From Pseudomonas hygromyciniae (GTDB lineage: Bacteria > Pseudomonadota > Gammaproteobacteria > Pseudomonadales > Pseudomonadaceae): DNA of 64,000 bases. The stretch spans positions 3,718,501 to 3,782,500 of the forward strand of contig NZ_CP070506.1 in the NCBI RefSeq assembly GCF_016925675.1, in the 5' to 3' direction. The notes under the pieces are model-generated. The model did no database searches and was not told the DNA's origin. It saw only the letters and a list, made by a program, of their open reading frames with translations. Shown piece by piece: positions 1 through 8,814 of this stretch (position 1 is the stretch's first letter; the number at the start of each line of letters is the position of its first letter). The position numbers and the translations under genes are program-made.

Positions 1-63
1 AACCGGGTGCAGGCGATCCTCAGTGCCGGGGATATCGACTTTGGGTCCTACCTGCGGCGCTAA
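1..63 (+). CDS. C-terminal end of an unidentified protein (partial)
   Basis: An open frame runs in from the window edge and ends at a TAA at 61-63, coding for the last 20 residues of a protein (ending GSYLRR). Too little is visible to name a family. It converges on the hybrid kinase gene on the opposite strand, with a large palindromic repeat between the two. Regulators often lie beside sensor kinases of this type, so a response regulator is conceivable, but that is a guess from context only. Confidence 0.5.
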   Translation, partial: NRVQAILSAGDIDFGSYLRR

Positions 64-105
64 GCCTCCCTGTAAGAGCCTGTTTGTAGTGGCGAGCGGG
101 CTTGC

Positions 106-240
106 TGTGGCGAGCGGGCTTGCCCCGCGCTGGGCTGCGTAGCAGCCCCAAAACCTGTGCCCTCGGTGTGCCTGACAGAACTCAGTGAGTTTTTTTGGGG
201 CTGCTGCGCAGCCCAGCGCGGGGCAAGCCCGCTCGCCACA
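106..240. repeat. Large palindromic repeat with 48-bp arms
   Basis: Arms at 106-153 and 193-240 are near-perfect inverted copies of a unit starting GTGGCGAGCGGGCTTGCC and ending in GCAGCCCCAAAA. A partial extra copy of the arm start lies just before it at 89-105. The same unit recurs at 36619-36752 and about 42951-43083. The two neighbouring genes converge here, so it may also end transcription from both sides. Confidence 0.85.
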
Positions 241-265
241 ACAAGCCTGCCTGTCACAGGATGTG

Positions 266-2566
266 TCAGGGGCGGCCTAGCAGGTGGCTCATGGCCGTCT
301 TGAGTTTCATCGGCCGTACCGGCTTGTGCATCAAGGTGTGCCCCAGTTCGCGGATCTGCAGTTTCAGCTCGTTGCTGTAGTTGGCGGTGATCATCATCGC
401 CGGGATCGCGCTGGCTCGCCGCGCATTGATCCTCGCCACCGCGTCCACGCCATTTTGTTCATCATCCAGGTGATAGTCGGCAATCAGCAGATCCGCCTGG
501 GCATGGTAGTTGTCTACCTGCCGCGCCAGGTCCTGCTCGGACAAGGCGGTAATCACCTGGCAGCCCCAGCCTTCAAGCAAGGTGCGCATGCCGGCGCAGA
601 TCGCCGCGTCGTTATCCAGCACCCACACCCGTGCGCCCTGCAAGCGCTCCAGCATCGGCTCGCTCATCACCGGCATCGGCAAGGCCTTGGGTGCGCTGCT
701 GCTCAGCGGCACCTCCACACTGAACATCGAGCCCTTGCCCGGCCACGAGCGCACGCTGATCCGGTGCCCGAGGATCCTGGCGATTTTCTCCACAATCGCC
801 AATCCCAGGCCCAACCCCCGATCCTGGTCCGGGCGTTGCACGTCGCCGCGCTTGAACTCCTGAAAAATCTCCTCCAAGCGCTCCTCGGCGATGCCCATGC
901 CGGTGTCCCAGACCTGGATCGACAAGCGCTGATGCTCACGCCGACAGCCCAGCACCACGCGCCCTTCGTAGGTGTAGCGGATGGCGTTGCTCAACAGGTT
1001 GCGCAGGATCCGCGCCAGCAGCTGGATATCGCTGCGCACCAGGGCCGAGCAGCCAATGAAATGCAGCTGCAAGCCTTCGCTGCGCGCCACTTGCGTATAT
1101 TCGGCGGCGAGGTTGTCCAGCAGTTCGCTCAAGGCAAACGGCGCGATATCGGCCTTGATCACCCCCGCGTCGAGCTTGGAAATATCCACCAGGGTGCCCA
1201 GCAGGTTTTCCACATCTTCCAGGGAGTTGCTGACATTGCGCACCAAGGTCTCGTTGGCCACCGGGTCGCGCCGTTCCAGCAAGGCGCCAGTGAACAAGCG
1301 CGCCGCATTGAGCGGCTGCAACAGGTCATGGCTGACCGCCGCGAGAAACTTGGTTTTCGACAGGTTGGCCTGTTCGGCTTCCAGCTTGGCTTCACGCAGG
1401 CGCGACTCCACGCGGCGGCGCTCGTCGATTTCCTGCAGCAGTTGGTCGTTGAGCGCGGTCAGTTCCGCCGTACGCTCACGTACTCGCAGCTCCAGGTTCT
1501 GATAGGCCTGATGCAGGGCCTCGGCGGTGCGCCGGCGCTCGGTGATGTCGCGGATCAGCACAAAGATCCCCACCACCTCGCCACTGCCCAGGCGGTTGGG
1601 CACATAGGAGCGCAGCATGTAGCGCTCCTGGTTGTTGATGTTGGTTTCGGCGAACTCAAACGTCACGCTCTCCCCCGCCAACGCCTGCGCCACGTAGGCC
1701 TCCAGGCGCTGGTAATGCTGTTCGCTGTGGGCCTGGCGCAGGCTTTTGCCGAGCATCGCGCCCTGGGCCCAGCAATACCATTGCTCGTAGACCTTGTTGG
1801 TGAACTCGTAGACCAGGTCGGCATTGAGGTAGGCAATCAACGCTGGCACATGGTCGGTGATCAACCGGATCCAGCGTTCACTCTCCTGGGATTTCTGCGC
1901 GACGGCTTGTTCCCGGCGCAGGGTTTCGGCCAGTTTGACGTCGGTGATATCGGTAAACAGAATCACCCGCCCGCCGTCCTGGGTCGGCCGCTCGCTGACT
2001 TGCAGCCAACGCCCGTTATCCAGGCGGTAGAACAGGGTTTCCTCGGCATGCCCGTGGGCTTCTTCGGTGAACAGGCCGTTGACCGTCATCAGCCGCTTGA
2101 CCTCGCGCAAGCCCATGCCCGCGACAATCTGCACCGGGCTGTTGCTCCAGAATCCCTGAAAGCGACTGTTGAACAACACGATATGTTGGTGCTGGTCGAA
2201 CAGCACGAAGGCATCGGAAATGCTCTCGATGGCATCGATCAAATGCTGGTGCGCGGTTTCTGCGCGCAGCTGTGCATCGCGCAGCAGATGGTTGCTGGCC
2301 TTGAGTTCGGCCATGGCCTGGTTGAGCGCATCGGTACGTTCGCGCACCTGCTCGGCCAGCACCACTGAATGCTGGAACGCCGCATAGGGGTCGTTGCCAC
2401 GGGTTGCGCCCGACTCGACGCGCTCGATCAGCGCGGCGTTGATCCGCGCCAGCTTGTAATTGTCCTGCTGCAGGGCGCTGATTTGCGCGCGCAGTTCAGC
2501 GCTGTCCAGGGGTTCGACCACGGGCAATGGCGACCCCGGTAAAGGTCTGGTTGATGTGCATGCCAT
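266..2566 (-). CDS. Hybrid sensor histidine kinase (PAS-PAS-HisKA-HATPase-REC)
   Basis: A 766-residue soluble-looking hybrid kinase with no clear membrane segment. In order it shows an N-terminal coiled coil (about 20-110), two PAS regions (about 115-210 and 235-350, the second ending in a PAC-like IRDITERRR), a second coiled coil, a HisKA box VSHDLLQPLN with the phospho-acceptor His near residue 411, an HATPase domain with GLGLGLAIV, and a C-terminal receiver with the acceptor Asp near residue 696 (LIADYHL). It overlaps the end of the upstream FIST gene, so the two are probably co-transcribed and form one sensing unit. The architecture resembles the P. aeruginosa NahK/ErcS' type (family knowledge). 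The start is uncertain: ATG at 2566 overlaps FIST by 71 bp, and a GTG at 2521 would shorten the overlap. Confidence 0.88.
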   Translation of the reverse strand: MACTSTRPLPGSPLPVVEPLDSAELRAQISALQQDNYKLARINAALIERVESGATRGNDPYAAFQHSVVLAEQVRERTDALNQAMAELKASNHLLRDAQLRAETAHQHLIDAIESISDAFVLFDQHQHIVLFNSRFQGFWSNSPVQIVAGMGLREVKRLMTVNGLFTEEAHGHAEETLFYRLDNGRWLQVSERPTQDGGRVILFTDITDVKLAETLRREQAVAQKSQESERWIRLITDHVPALIAYLNADLVYEFTNKVYEQWYCWAQGAMLGKSLRQAHSEQHYQRLEAYVAQALAGESVTFEFAETNINNQERYMLRSYVPNRLGSGEVVGIFVLIRDITERRRTAEALHQAYQNLELRVRERTAELTALNDQLLQEIDERRRVESRLREAKLEAEQANLSKTKFLAAVSHDLLQPLNAARLFTGALLERRDPVANETLVRNVSNSLEDVENLLGTLVDISKLDAGVIKADIAPFALSELLDNLAAEYTQVARSEGLQLHFIGCSALVRSDIQLLARILRNLLSNAIRYTYEGRVVLGCRREHQRLSIQVWDTGMGIAEERLEEIFQEFKRGDVQRPDQDRGLGLGLAIVEKIARILGHRISVRSWPGKGSMFSVEVPLSSSAPKALPMPVMSEPMLERLQGARVWVLDNDAAICAGMRTLLEGWGCQVITALSEQDLARQVDNYHAQADLLIADYHLDDEQNGVDAVARINARRASAIPAMMITANYSNELKLQIRELGHTLMHKPVRPMKLKTAMSHLLGRP

Positions 2567-3659
2567 TGAACTGTTCTCCGTAGGTGTTGAACCCGATCAC
2601 CCGCTGCTCGCGCAAAAAGGCGCCGATCGGCTCCAGGGTGCCGTGTTCTTCCAGCTCCAGGCGCCGCAAGAAACAGTCGCAGCCGATGGTCAGCAGCAGG
2701 TCGCCAAGACGCGCTTGCAGGCCATCGAACAGGGTCTGCAGGTTGGGCAGGATCGGGCCTGGGGTCATGGCGGTAAGGACGATGCCGTTTTCCACTGCGC
2801 AGTAGAAGCTCAGGCTCAGGTCATCGTGGACCTGCTGGATTGCGCGCACGTAGTACTGGTCGTTGATGCGCACCGCCAGCGGGTGGGCGGCGAAAATCCG
2901 GTGGTCCAGTTGCGCCACCGCCACGCCGATATGCCGCGCGTATTCTTCAGCGGCAGGTTCGGCATTCAGCTCAAACACCCGCCGCGAGGCGCTGTCCGCC
3001 CCCGTCACCACCAGTTTCTGCGCACGGGGCAGGATGTGATGGGTGGTGAACACCTCGAAATCCAGCCAGGTATTGACCAGCACCACTACCGCAGCGCCAC
3101 TGTGGAAGGCGCCGTCGAAATACACGTGGGTGTGGGTCAGGTGGTTGTCATCACCGGCCGAGCCGCCGAAATGCGGGATATCACCGAGCGCCGCGCTCAA
3201 GGCGGCAAGGACCATTTCTTCACGGCTGGAAAGGCCGTCGAGCAGGGTCAAGGCAAAGCTGTTGCCCTTGATCGGCGCCAGGGTATTGCTGCGACAGCCG
3301 CCCACCAGGCGTTCGACCATTTGTTGCGCGTCGATCAGGCTGAAGTGCTCGACCTGGTCGATCAGTTCGGTGGCGATGGAAAAGTGCGCATGGTCAAACC
3401 CTACCGCCGTCACGCAATTGCGCCCGTAACCCTGGGGCGTGATCTCGCCAGCGCTGGTGCAACCTACCACGCGGATGCCACCGAAACGCTGTTGCAGAGC
3501 CTGGCCAAGGGCCTGCAGGTCGTAGGTGGCGGAGCAGAAGAACAGCACGAAACCCAGGTACGGGTGCAACAACTGGCTGGCCAGTTCGTCAGCCACTTGC
3601 CGGGCATCGCTGGCCTGGGACATGGCGGTGACTACGCCTTCGCTGTGCACCTGTTGCAT
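2496..3659 (-). CDS. FIST domain signal-transduction protein
   Basis: About 387 residues with the FIST_N/FIST_C pattern: an N-terminal part with VVGCTSAGEI and a central part with FGGSAGDDN. FIST proteins are thought to bind small ligands, possibly amino acids, and to serve as sensory inputs for kinases or chemoreceptors. The gene lies directly upstream of the hybrid kinase and overlaps its start, which supports a joint role. The ATG at 3659 is preferred over the ATG at 3665 because the GGGGGAG ribosome-binding site sits 6 bases before the former and touches the latter. Confidence 0.85.
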   Translation of the reverse strand: MQQVHSEGVVTAMSQASDARQVADELASQLLHPYLGFVLFFCSATYDLQALGQALQQRFGGIRVVGCTSAGEITPQGYGRNCVTAVGFDHAHFSIATELIDQVEHFSLIDAQQMVERLVGGCRSNTLAPIKGNSFALTLLDGLSSREEMVLAALSAALGDIPHFGGSAGDDNHLTHTHVYFDGAFHSGAAVVVLVNTWLDFEVFTTHHILPRAQKLVVTGADSASRRVFELNAEPAAEEYARHIGVAVAQLDHRIFAAHPLAVRINDQYYVRAIQQVHDDLSLSFYCAVENGIVLTAMTPGPILPNLQTLFDGLQARLGDLLLTIGCDCFLRRLELEEHGTLEPIGAFLREQRVIGFNTYGEQFNGMHINQTFTGVAIARGRTPGQR

Positions 3660-3751
3660 GGTCATCTCCCCCGTTTAAGTTCAAGTGTACGAACGCGGAC
3701 GGTGGCGACCTATGCTACTTGGGTACTGGGTCGGGGCCTTCGATGGGATGA

Positions 3752-3858
3752 GATCAAAAAATGTGGGAGCGGGCTTGCTCGCGAAAGCGGTATGTCATTC
3801 AGTATTTATTTGACTGATCCACCGCATTCGCGAGCAAGCCCGCTCCCACATTTTGATC
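3752..3858. repeat. REP pair (inverted, BIME-like)
   Basis: An inverted pair GATCAAAAAATGTGGGAGCG ... CGCTCCCACATTTTGATC with TTGCTCGCGAA half-sites. It lies between the FIST gene's upstream region and the 3' end of the porin gene. It is one of many copies of this REP family in the window. Confidence 0.85.
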
Positions 3859-3871
3859 CCATTCCAGATCA

Positions 3872-5048
3872 TTACCAGGTCAGTACCGCACCTACGGCAA
3901 AGGTATCGGTATCTTCATTCTGCGCACTGGTGTCGTGGCCGCTGATCTCGAACTGGTTGTACTCGGCCACCAGCTTCAGGTTGTCGTTGATGTCATGGAA
4001 CAGGGCAATGCCACGGGTTTCATAATCCGCGCCGCTGCCGACCACGCCGTTGCCGTCGTCCTTGGTCTTGCCGTAGGACAGCGCCAGACGATTCTTGCCC
4101 AGCTTGTAGGAACCCTGCAGCAGGTAGCCGTTGCTGTCGACATTACGCAAGGTGGCTTCCCCGGCGTTGTTGGTGAAGAAGGGGGTTGATGCCCTTGGCC
4201 TGGAAGCCGGAACCGGTGAGCGACAAGCCGCCCATCTTCGCCTGCACGCCGTAGCCCAGGCCTTTGGAGGTCACCGATTCGACGGTGGAGTCGGTGTTGT
4301 CCGACGTCTGGTAGCTGCCGTTGAGCCAGCTGTAAATCTTCGCCCCGCCCACGTCGAACTGGTAGGTGATCTCGCTCTCGGTGCGCGGGTTCTTCTGGTA
4401 GGCCTTGCCCAGCGTACTGCTGTCGTTGGTGTCGACCGGGTCCATGATGCCCACGGCCACCCGCAGGCCGTCCATCACCGGGGTGCGGTAGGTGATCTGC
4501 GAGGTGGGGAACGGGTACGGGTAGCCGCTGCCGATATTGCCGAACGACACCCCGCCGCCGTCCACCAGGCCCAGGCTGTCGCTGACCTGGCCGTAACCGG
4601 CGAGGAGTTCGTCGAGCAGGATATTGGAACGGGCGAACAGGCCGAAGTCCTTGCCGATCAGCACTTCGCCCCACTCGGGGTTGGCCACGGTGCCGTAGAA
4701 CTGGCGGACGTCGATGGCGGTGTCGGTGCCGTTGGTTTCGCTGTCGTTGATGGTCACCCAGAACGAAGCGCGGGCGCCGAGCTTGAGGTCATCGACCTGC
4801 TTGCCCATGTTGAAGCCCAGGTAGTTGGGCAAAAAGCCCATCTTCACCCGCGACTGGCGCCGGTCGTACTGCTCACCGGCCCGGTCCACATCGCTGTTGA
4901 CGTAGAAGGCGTTGATATAGCCATCGGTGGAGAAAGTGGTCTCGTCCTTGTCGTACAGCACGATTTCGGCCTGGGCCAGGGAGCTCAAGCCGAGGCTGGC
5001 GATAAAGGCTGGCAACAAACGACGGGGGAAGTTCTTATTGTTATGCAT
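3872..5048 (-). CDS. Outer-membrane porin, one-base frameshift near the C-terminus
   Basis: A Gram-negative porin of about 390 residues. It has a Sec signal peptide (start MHNNKNFPRRLL, cleavage after SLAQA), repeated beta-strand patterns, and a terminal strand ending GAVLTW with the aromatic last residue typical of outer-membrane barrels. The reading frame breaks at the G run 4181-4185: five bases are present, and four would restore a continuous frame reading NPFFTNNAGEATLRN. The start at 5048 is chosen because the signal peptide begins there; the open frame upstream of it is not protein-like. Substrate unknown. The frameshift is probably a base-calling error, since five other genes in this window show the same kind of defect. 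Confidence 0.82.
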
Positions 5049-5181
5049 GGCGCGCTCCGCGACGGGGGTCTGGGTGTCGGAGGCGATTATCGAAAGGCAG
5101 GCTGCGCGGTTAAACGCTGCCTTGGAGGCGAATGCGCGGTGCTTTGGGCGGCAGCAAAGGCCCGCCACTTAAGGCTTACAC

Positions 5182-5206
5182 CTGTAGGAGCGAGCTTGCT
5201 CGCGAA
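5182..5206. repeat. Single REP half-unit
   Basis: A lone CTGTAGGAGCGAGCTTGCTC-type unit without its inverted partner nearby. It directly precedes the long interspersed repeat that starts at 5229. Confidence 0.6.
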
Positions 5207-5228
5207 GGTCGTTAACGATCACGCGGGG

Positions 5229-5560
5229 CATAGGTATCTACACAGCTATCTTCTTGGTGTGTGTACATATCCGTTGCTGTGGTCACGGCCACTTAGGGTT
5301 CCGCCCTGACGGCGGGTCACTTTTGGAAAAGAGCCCCAAAAGTAACCAAAAGGGCTCTTGCCCCACCACTCGGTGCCTCGCCTAGGCTCGGCATGCCCGC
5401 AGTCAGGCATTGCTCCGTGGGCCCGCCGCGATCGGCCATCCATGGCCGTGTCGCGGCTACCCCGGCATCCTGCCGGGGTGCCCACTACGCAATACCTGCC
5501 TGCGGCCATCGTGGTTTGACGGGGCGCCTAGGATCAAAAGCCAGAGCAACAGCAGAGCCC
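5229..5560. repeat. Long interspersed Pseudomonas repeat, non-coding
   Basis: The block begins GCATAGGTATCTACACAGC, runs through TCCGTTGCTGTGGTCACGGC, a stretch about GGTTCCGCCCTGACGGCGGG, a short inverted repeat around 5325-5360 (AGAGCCC...GGGCTCT), and ends near the GGGGCGCC at 5521-5528. From memory, very similar blocks are scattered through P. fluorescens-group genomes. Short open frames exist on both strands but look like shadows. The first 16 bases match the terminal repeat of the mobile element at 36577. With flanking REPs this fills the porin-TauE gap. Confidence 0.6.
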
Positions 5561-5581
5561 GAGTGCGAAGCTACATTCCCT

Positions 5582-5692
5582 TGTGGGAGCGGCGGTGCGA
5601 CGATTCGACTTGCTCGCGAATGCGGTCAATCAGCCAGTACATTTATCGACTGATACACCGCTTTCGCGAGCAAGCTCGCTCCTACAGGTTAG
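5582..5692. repeat. REP pair (degenerate left arm)
   Basis: TTGTGGGAGCGGCGGTGCG...TTGCTCGCGAATGCGG on the left and CCGCTTTCGCGAGCAAGCTC...CTACAG on the right. The left unit carries an apparent insertion or substitution in its middle. It lies just downstream of the TauE/SafE gene. Confidence 0.75.
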
Positions 5693-5704
5693 GCGGTGCG
5701 CAGG

Positions 5705-6509
5705 TTAGAGGGCGTTGAACAGCATCCCGCCGGCTACCACCACACACAGGCTGGCAAAACCGATTTGCAAGGCCCGCGCCGGCACCCGCGAGCCCAGGCG
5801 CCGGCCGATGAGCATGCCGACGATGCTGGCTGCAATAAACACCCAGCCTAAGGTGTCGATCACCACTCCGGCATGGAACGCGCCGACCACGCCAATCAAC
5901 GAGATCAGACTGATCACCATCAACGACGTGGCGACAATCCCGCGCATCTGCACATCGGTCAGTTGCTTGAACGCCGGCACGATCAGAAAGCCGCCACCCA
6001 CGCCCAGTAGGCCCGACACCGCACCAGTCACTGCGCCCAGGGCGGCCAAGGTCGCTGTGCACTTGGCGGTCCAGGAAAAACGCCCGGTGTGCTGATCGAG
6101 CATGCAGTTCTTTTGCCCCCAGGAGGCTGCGCCATGGTCGCTGGGGCCGGCCTCGACCTTCTCGCGCCGCAGCATGCGCCAGGCCACCAGTACCATCAGC
6201 GCGCTGAACAGGCCCATCAGGATCTTGTCCGGCAACTGATGGGCGAAGAACACCCCCAGCGGCGAAAACAGCGCGCCCAGCAACGCGATCAACAGCGCCG
6301 CACGGTAACGCACCAGGCCATGGCGCAAGCCATCAACCGCACCGACTGCCGCTGCCGCACCGACCGCGAACAACGACACCGGCGCCGCTTCGGTCATGGT
6401 CAAGCCCAACCCCAGCACCAACGCCGGTACGCCGAGAATCCCGCCCCCGGCCCCGGTCAACCCCATGACCAGGCCCATCAACACACCAAAAAAAACTTGC
6501 CAGCAGCAT
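5705..6509 (-). CDS. TauE/SafE family sulfite/organosulfonate exporter-like permease (frameshift near N-terminus)
   Basis: A polytopic membrane protein of about 267 residues with the two TauE/SafE half-repeats: MGLTGAGGGILGVPAL in the first half and GLLGVGGGFLIVPAF in the second. The unbroken frame starts only at an internal ATG (6484). Upstream, an ATG at 6509 follows the SQR-like gene by 9 bp and gives a natural start MLLASFFGVLMG if the A run 6488-6495 has seven instead of eight bases. TauE/SafE permeases move sulfite or other sulfur anions, which fits the SQR-like and metallo-hydrolase neighbours. The eight-base run is probably a sequencing over-call. Confidence 0.82.
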
Positions 6510-6518
6510 AGGGTTCTC

Positions 6519-7763
6519 TCACTCCACCTTAGCCAGACGGGTCAGCCATTCGCGGCCCTTGAGCATGCCGTTCCAGTAGAACCACGGCAGCAGCGTGGCC
6601 TTCAAGAACCACGCCGAACGCCGCGCCACAGTTGGGTCGAGGGCAAAGGTCGGCAGCAATCGGCCGCCGTAACCGAACTCGGCCAGCACCACCTTGCCCT
6701 TCTCCACCGTCAGCGGGCAGGAGCCATAACCGTCGTACTTGAGCGGCAACGGCGCCTGTTTGCGCAAGGCCAGCAGGTTCTCGGCCACCACCACGATTTG
6801 CTTGCGTACGGCGGCGGCCGTCTTGGCGTTGCTGGTGGAGCACACATCGCCCAGGGCGAAGATGTGCGGGTAACGTACCTGTTGCAGACTGTGGGGATCG
6901 ACCTCGCACCAGCCGGCGGCATCTGCCAATGGGCTGTGGCGGATAAAATCCGGGGCCACTTGCGGCGGCACGACGTGCAGCATGTCGAAGGATTTTTCCT
7001 CGATGCTGACATTGCCCTCGGCGTCCTTGACCTCGAACCAGGCCTTGCCCGCCGGGCCATCGACCTTGATCAGGTTGGAATTGAAGGCCAACCGCGCGCC
7101 ATATTTCTCGACGTACTTCATCAACGGCGGGACAAAGGTCGCCACGCCAAACAGCGCGGCCCCTGCCAGGTTGAATTCGACGTCGATATTGTCCAGATCA
7201 CCCTGCTTGAGCCAGTGGTCACAAGACAGGTACATGGCCTTTTGCGGCGCACCCGCGCATTTGATCGGCATGGCCGGCTGGGTAAAGATCGCCTTGCCGC
7301 CCTTGAGCTGCTGCACCCGTTGCCAGGTGTAGGGCGCGTGCTGGTAGCTGTAGTTGGAGGTGACGCCGTGGTGGCCCAGGGTCTGCTCCAGGCCTTCGAT
7401 TTTCTCCCAGGCCAGACGCAGGCCGGGGCAGACAATCAGGTTATTCCAGGTCACGCGCTGGCCGCTGTCGAGCACCAAGGCCTGCTCGTCGGGCAGCACC
7501 TGGCTGACCGCCGCCTGCACCCAGGTCACGCCATCGGGCAATACCCGGGCCATGGGGCGCATGGTTTTGCGGATGTCATGGGCGCCGCCGCCCACCAGGG
7601 TCCAGGCGGGTTGGTAGTAGTGTTCGGCGCTGGGTTCGATCAGGATGATATTGAGCTGCGGGTCGCGCTTGAGCAGGCTGGCCAGCAGGCCGATGCCCGC
7701 CGAGCCGCCGCCGATGACCACGATGTCGCCACTGATGGTCGGTCCCCAGTGTTGGTCGTTCAT
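6519..7763 (-). CDS. FAD/NAD(P)-dependent oxidoreductase, sulfide:quinone oxidoreductase-like
   Basis: A 414-residue flavoprotein with an N-terminal Rossmann motif IVVIGGGSAGIG and a second dinucleotide-binding region with FALGDVCST. A conserved Cys in PIKCAGAPQK is typical of type II SQR-like proteins, which oxidise sulfide and pass electrons to quinone (family knowledge). The ATG at 7763 is chosen because the Rossmann fold follows directly; an in-frame ATG at 7796 would add 11 unlikely residues. The TauE/SafE gene follows 9 bp after the stop and is surely in the same operon. The gene is divergent from the metallo-beta-lactamase-fold gene, so the region between probably controls both. Confidence 0.85.
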   Translation of the reverse strand: MNDQHWGPTISGDIVVIGGGSAGIGLLASLLKRDPQLNIILIEPSAEHYYQPAWTLVGGGAHDIRKTMRPMARVLPDGVTWVQAAVSQVLPDEQALVLDSGQRVTWNNLIVCPGLRLAWEKIEGLEQTLGHHGVTSNYSYQHAPYTWQRVQQLKGGKAIFTQPAMPIKCAGAPQKAMYLSCDHWLKQGDLDNIDVEFNLAGAALFGVATFVPPLMKYVEKYGARLAFNSNLIKVDGPAGKAWFEVKDAEGNVSIEEKSFDMLHVVPPQVAPDFIRHSPLADAAGWCEVDPHSLQQVRYPHIFALGDVCSTSNAKTAAAVRKQIVVVAENLLALRKQAPLPLKYDGYGSCPLTVEKGKVVLAEFGYGGRLLPTFALDPTVARRSAWFLKATLLPWFYWNGMLKGREWLTRLAKVE

Positions 7764-7837
7764 AGTCCTGGCCTTTCTTATTTCAACAATGCACACAAGG
7801 GTCGCTGCCGCATGGCGTCACGTCCCACTCTCAATCG

Positions 7838-7857
7838 ATCCTTTGCCTCGGATCGTT
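7838..7857. promoter_or_regulatory. Inverted repeat between divergent sulfur genes, candidate operator
   Basis: CGATCC-N8-GGATCG is a perfect 6-bp inverted repeat, extended by AA/TT at the outer edges. It lies 75 bp upstream of the SQR-like start and about 78 bp upstream of the MBL-fold start, in the shared intergenic region. No regulator gene is adjacent, so the binding protein is unknown. Confidence 0.35.
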
Positions 7858-7934
7858 TGTTTCACTTAAGCTCGCAAGCCTATGTGGAAATCACCTTGAA
7901 TGTAAGCTGCTATCAGCTACCCAGGACAACCGTC

Positions 7935-8799
7935 ATGCCCGCGTTGATTCAATCCTTTCTGGACGAGGCGTCGTCGACCTACACCTACGTCGTCTATGAA
8001 ACGCACGCCAGCCCCTGCGCCATCGTCGATTCGGTGCTCAACTACGACCCGGCCTCGGGGCGTACCGACACGGCCCAGGCCGACAGGGTAATTGCCTTCG
8101 TGCGTGAACAGGGCCTGCAGGTGCAATGGCTGCTGGAAACCCACGCCCATGCCGATCACCTGTCCGCCGCGCCCTACCTGCGCCGGCAATTGGGCGGCAA
8201 GATTGCAATTGGCCAGTCCATCAGCAAAGTCCAGGACGTGTTCAAGAACCTGTTCAACCTGGAGCCGGAGTTTCGGGCCGACGGTTCGCAGTTCGACCAT
8301 CTGTTCGCCCCCGACGAGATCTTCCACATCGGCAACCTCAAGGCCCAGGCCCTGCACGTGCCCGGCCATACCCCCGGCGGACATGGCCTACCTGATCGAC
8401 GATCAGATGATCCTGGTGGGCGACACCTTGTTCATGCCCGACGTCGGCACCGCCCGCTGCGACTTCCCCGGCGGTGATGCGCGCCAGTTGTATGCCTCGA
8501 TGCGCACGTTGCTGGCCTTTCCCGGCGAGACGCGCCTGTATGTGTGCCACGACTATCCGCCTGAAGGCCGCGCGGCCAAATGCCTGACCACCGTGGCCGA
8601 GCAGCGTGCGGGCAATATTCATGTGCATGACGGGGTGGACGAGGCGGCGTTTGTGCAGATGCGCACCCAGCGCGATGCCGGGCTTGGGATGCCGACCCTG
8701 TTGTTGCCGGCGATCCAGGTGAACGTGCGGGCGGGGAACATGCCGCCGGCGGAAGACAATGGCGTGGTGTACCTGAAAATCCCGCTCAACCAACTGTGA
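7935..8799 (+). CDS. MBL-fold metallo-hydrolase (Blh/persulfide dioxygenase-like), one-base frameshift
   Basis: About 287 residues. The metal-binding signature THAHADH lies near residue 77, followed by HVPGHTP, GDTLF and VCHDYPP, the metal-ligand set of the glyoxalase II/persulfide dioxygenase-like branch. The frame breaks at the C run 8371-8375: five are present, and four would join GHTP to ADMAYLIDDQM without loss. It is transcribed away from the SQR-like/TauE pair. SQR, MBL dioxygenase and TauE together form a known sulfide-detoxification set, where SQR makes persulfide, the MBL protein oxidises it to sulfite and TauE exports it. That pathway role is inferred here. Confidence 0.85.
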
Positions 8800-8814
8800 C
8801 ACGACCCGCCAGGT

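Noticed and set aside
284..2368. Long plus-strand frame opposite the hybrid kinase
   Set aside because: Antisense shadow of a clearly conserved kinase gene; rich in His/Gln/Arg as expected of shadow frames.
3752..3858. CRISPR-like array made of the many REP copies
   Set aside because: Units are inverted pairs at irregular, distant intergenic sites, not direct repeats with spacers.
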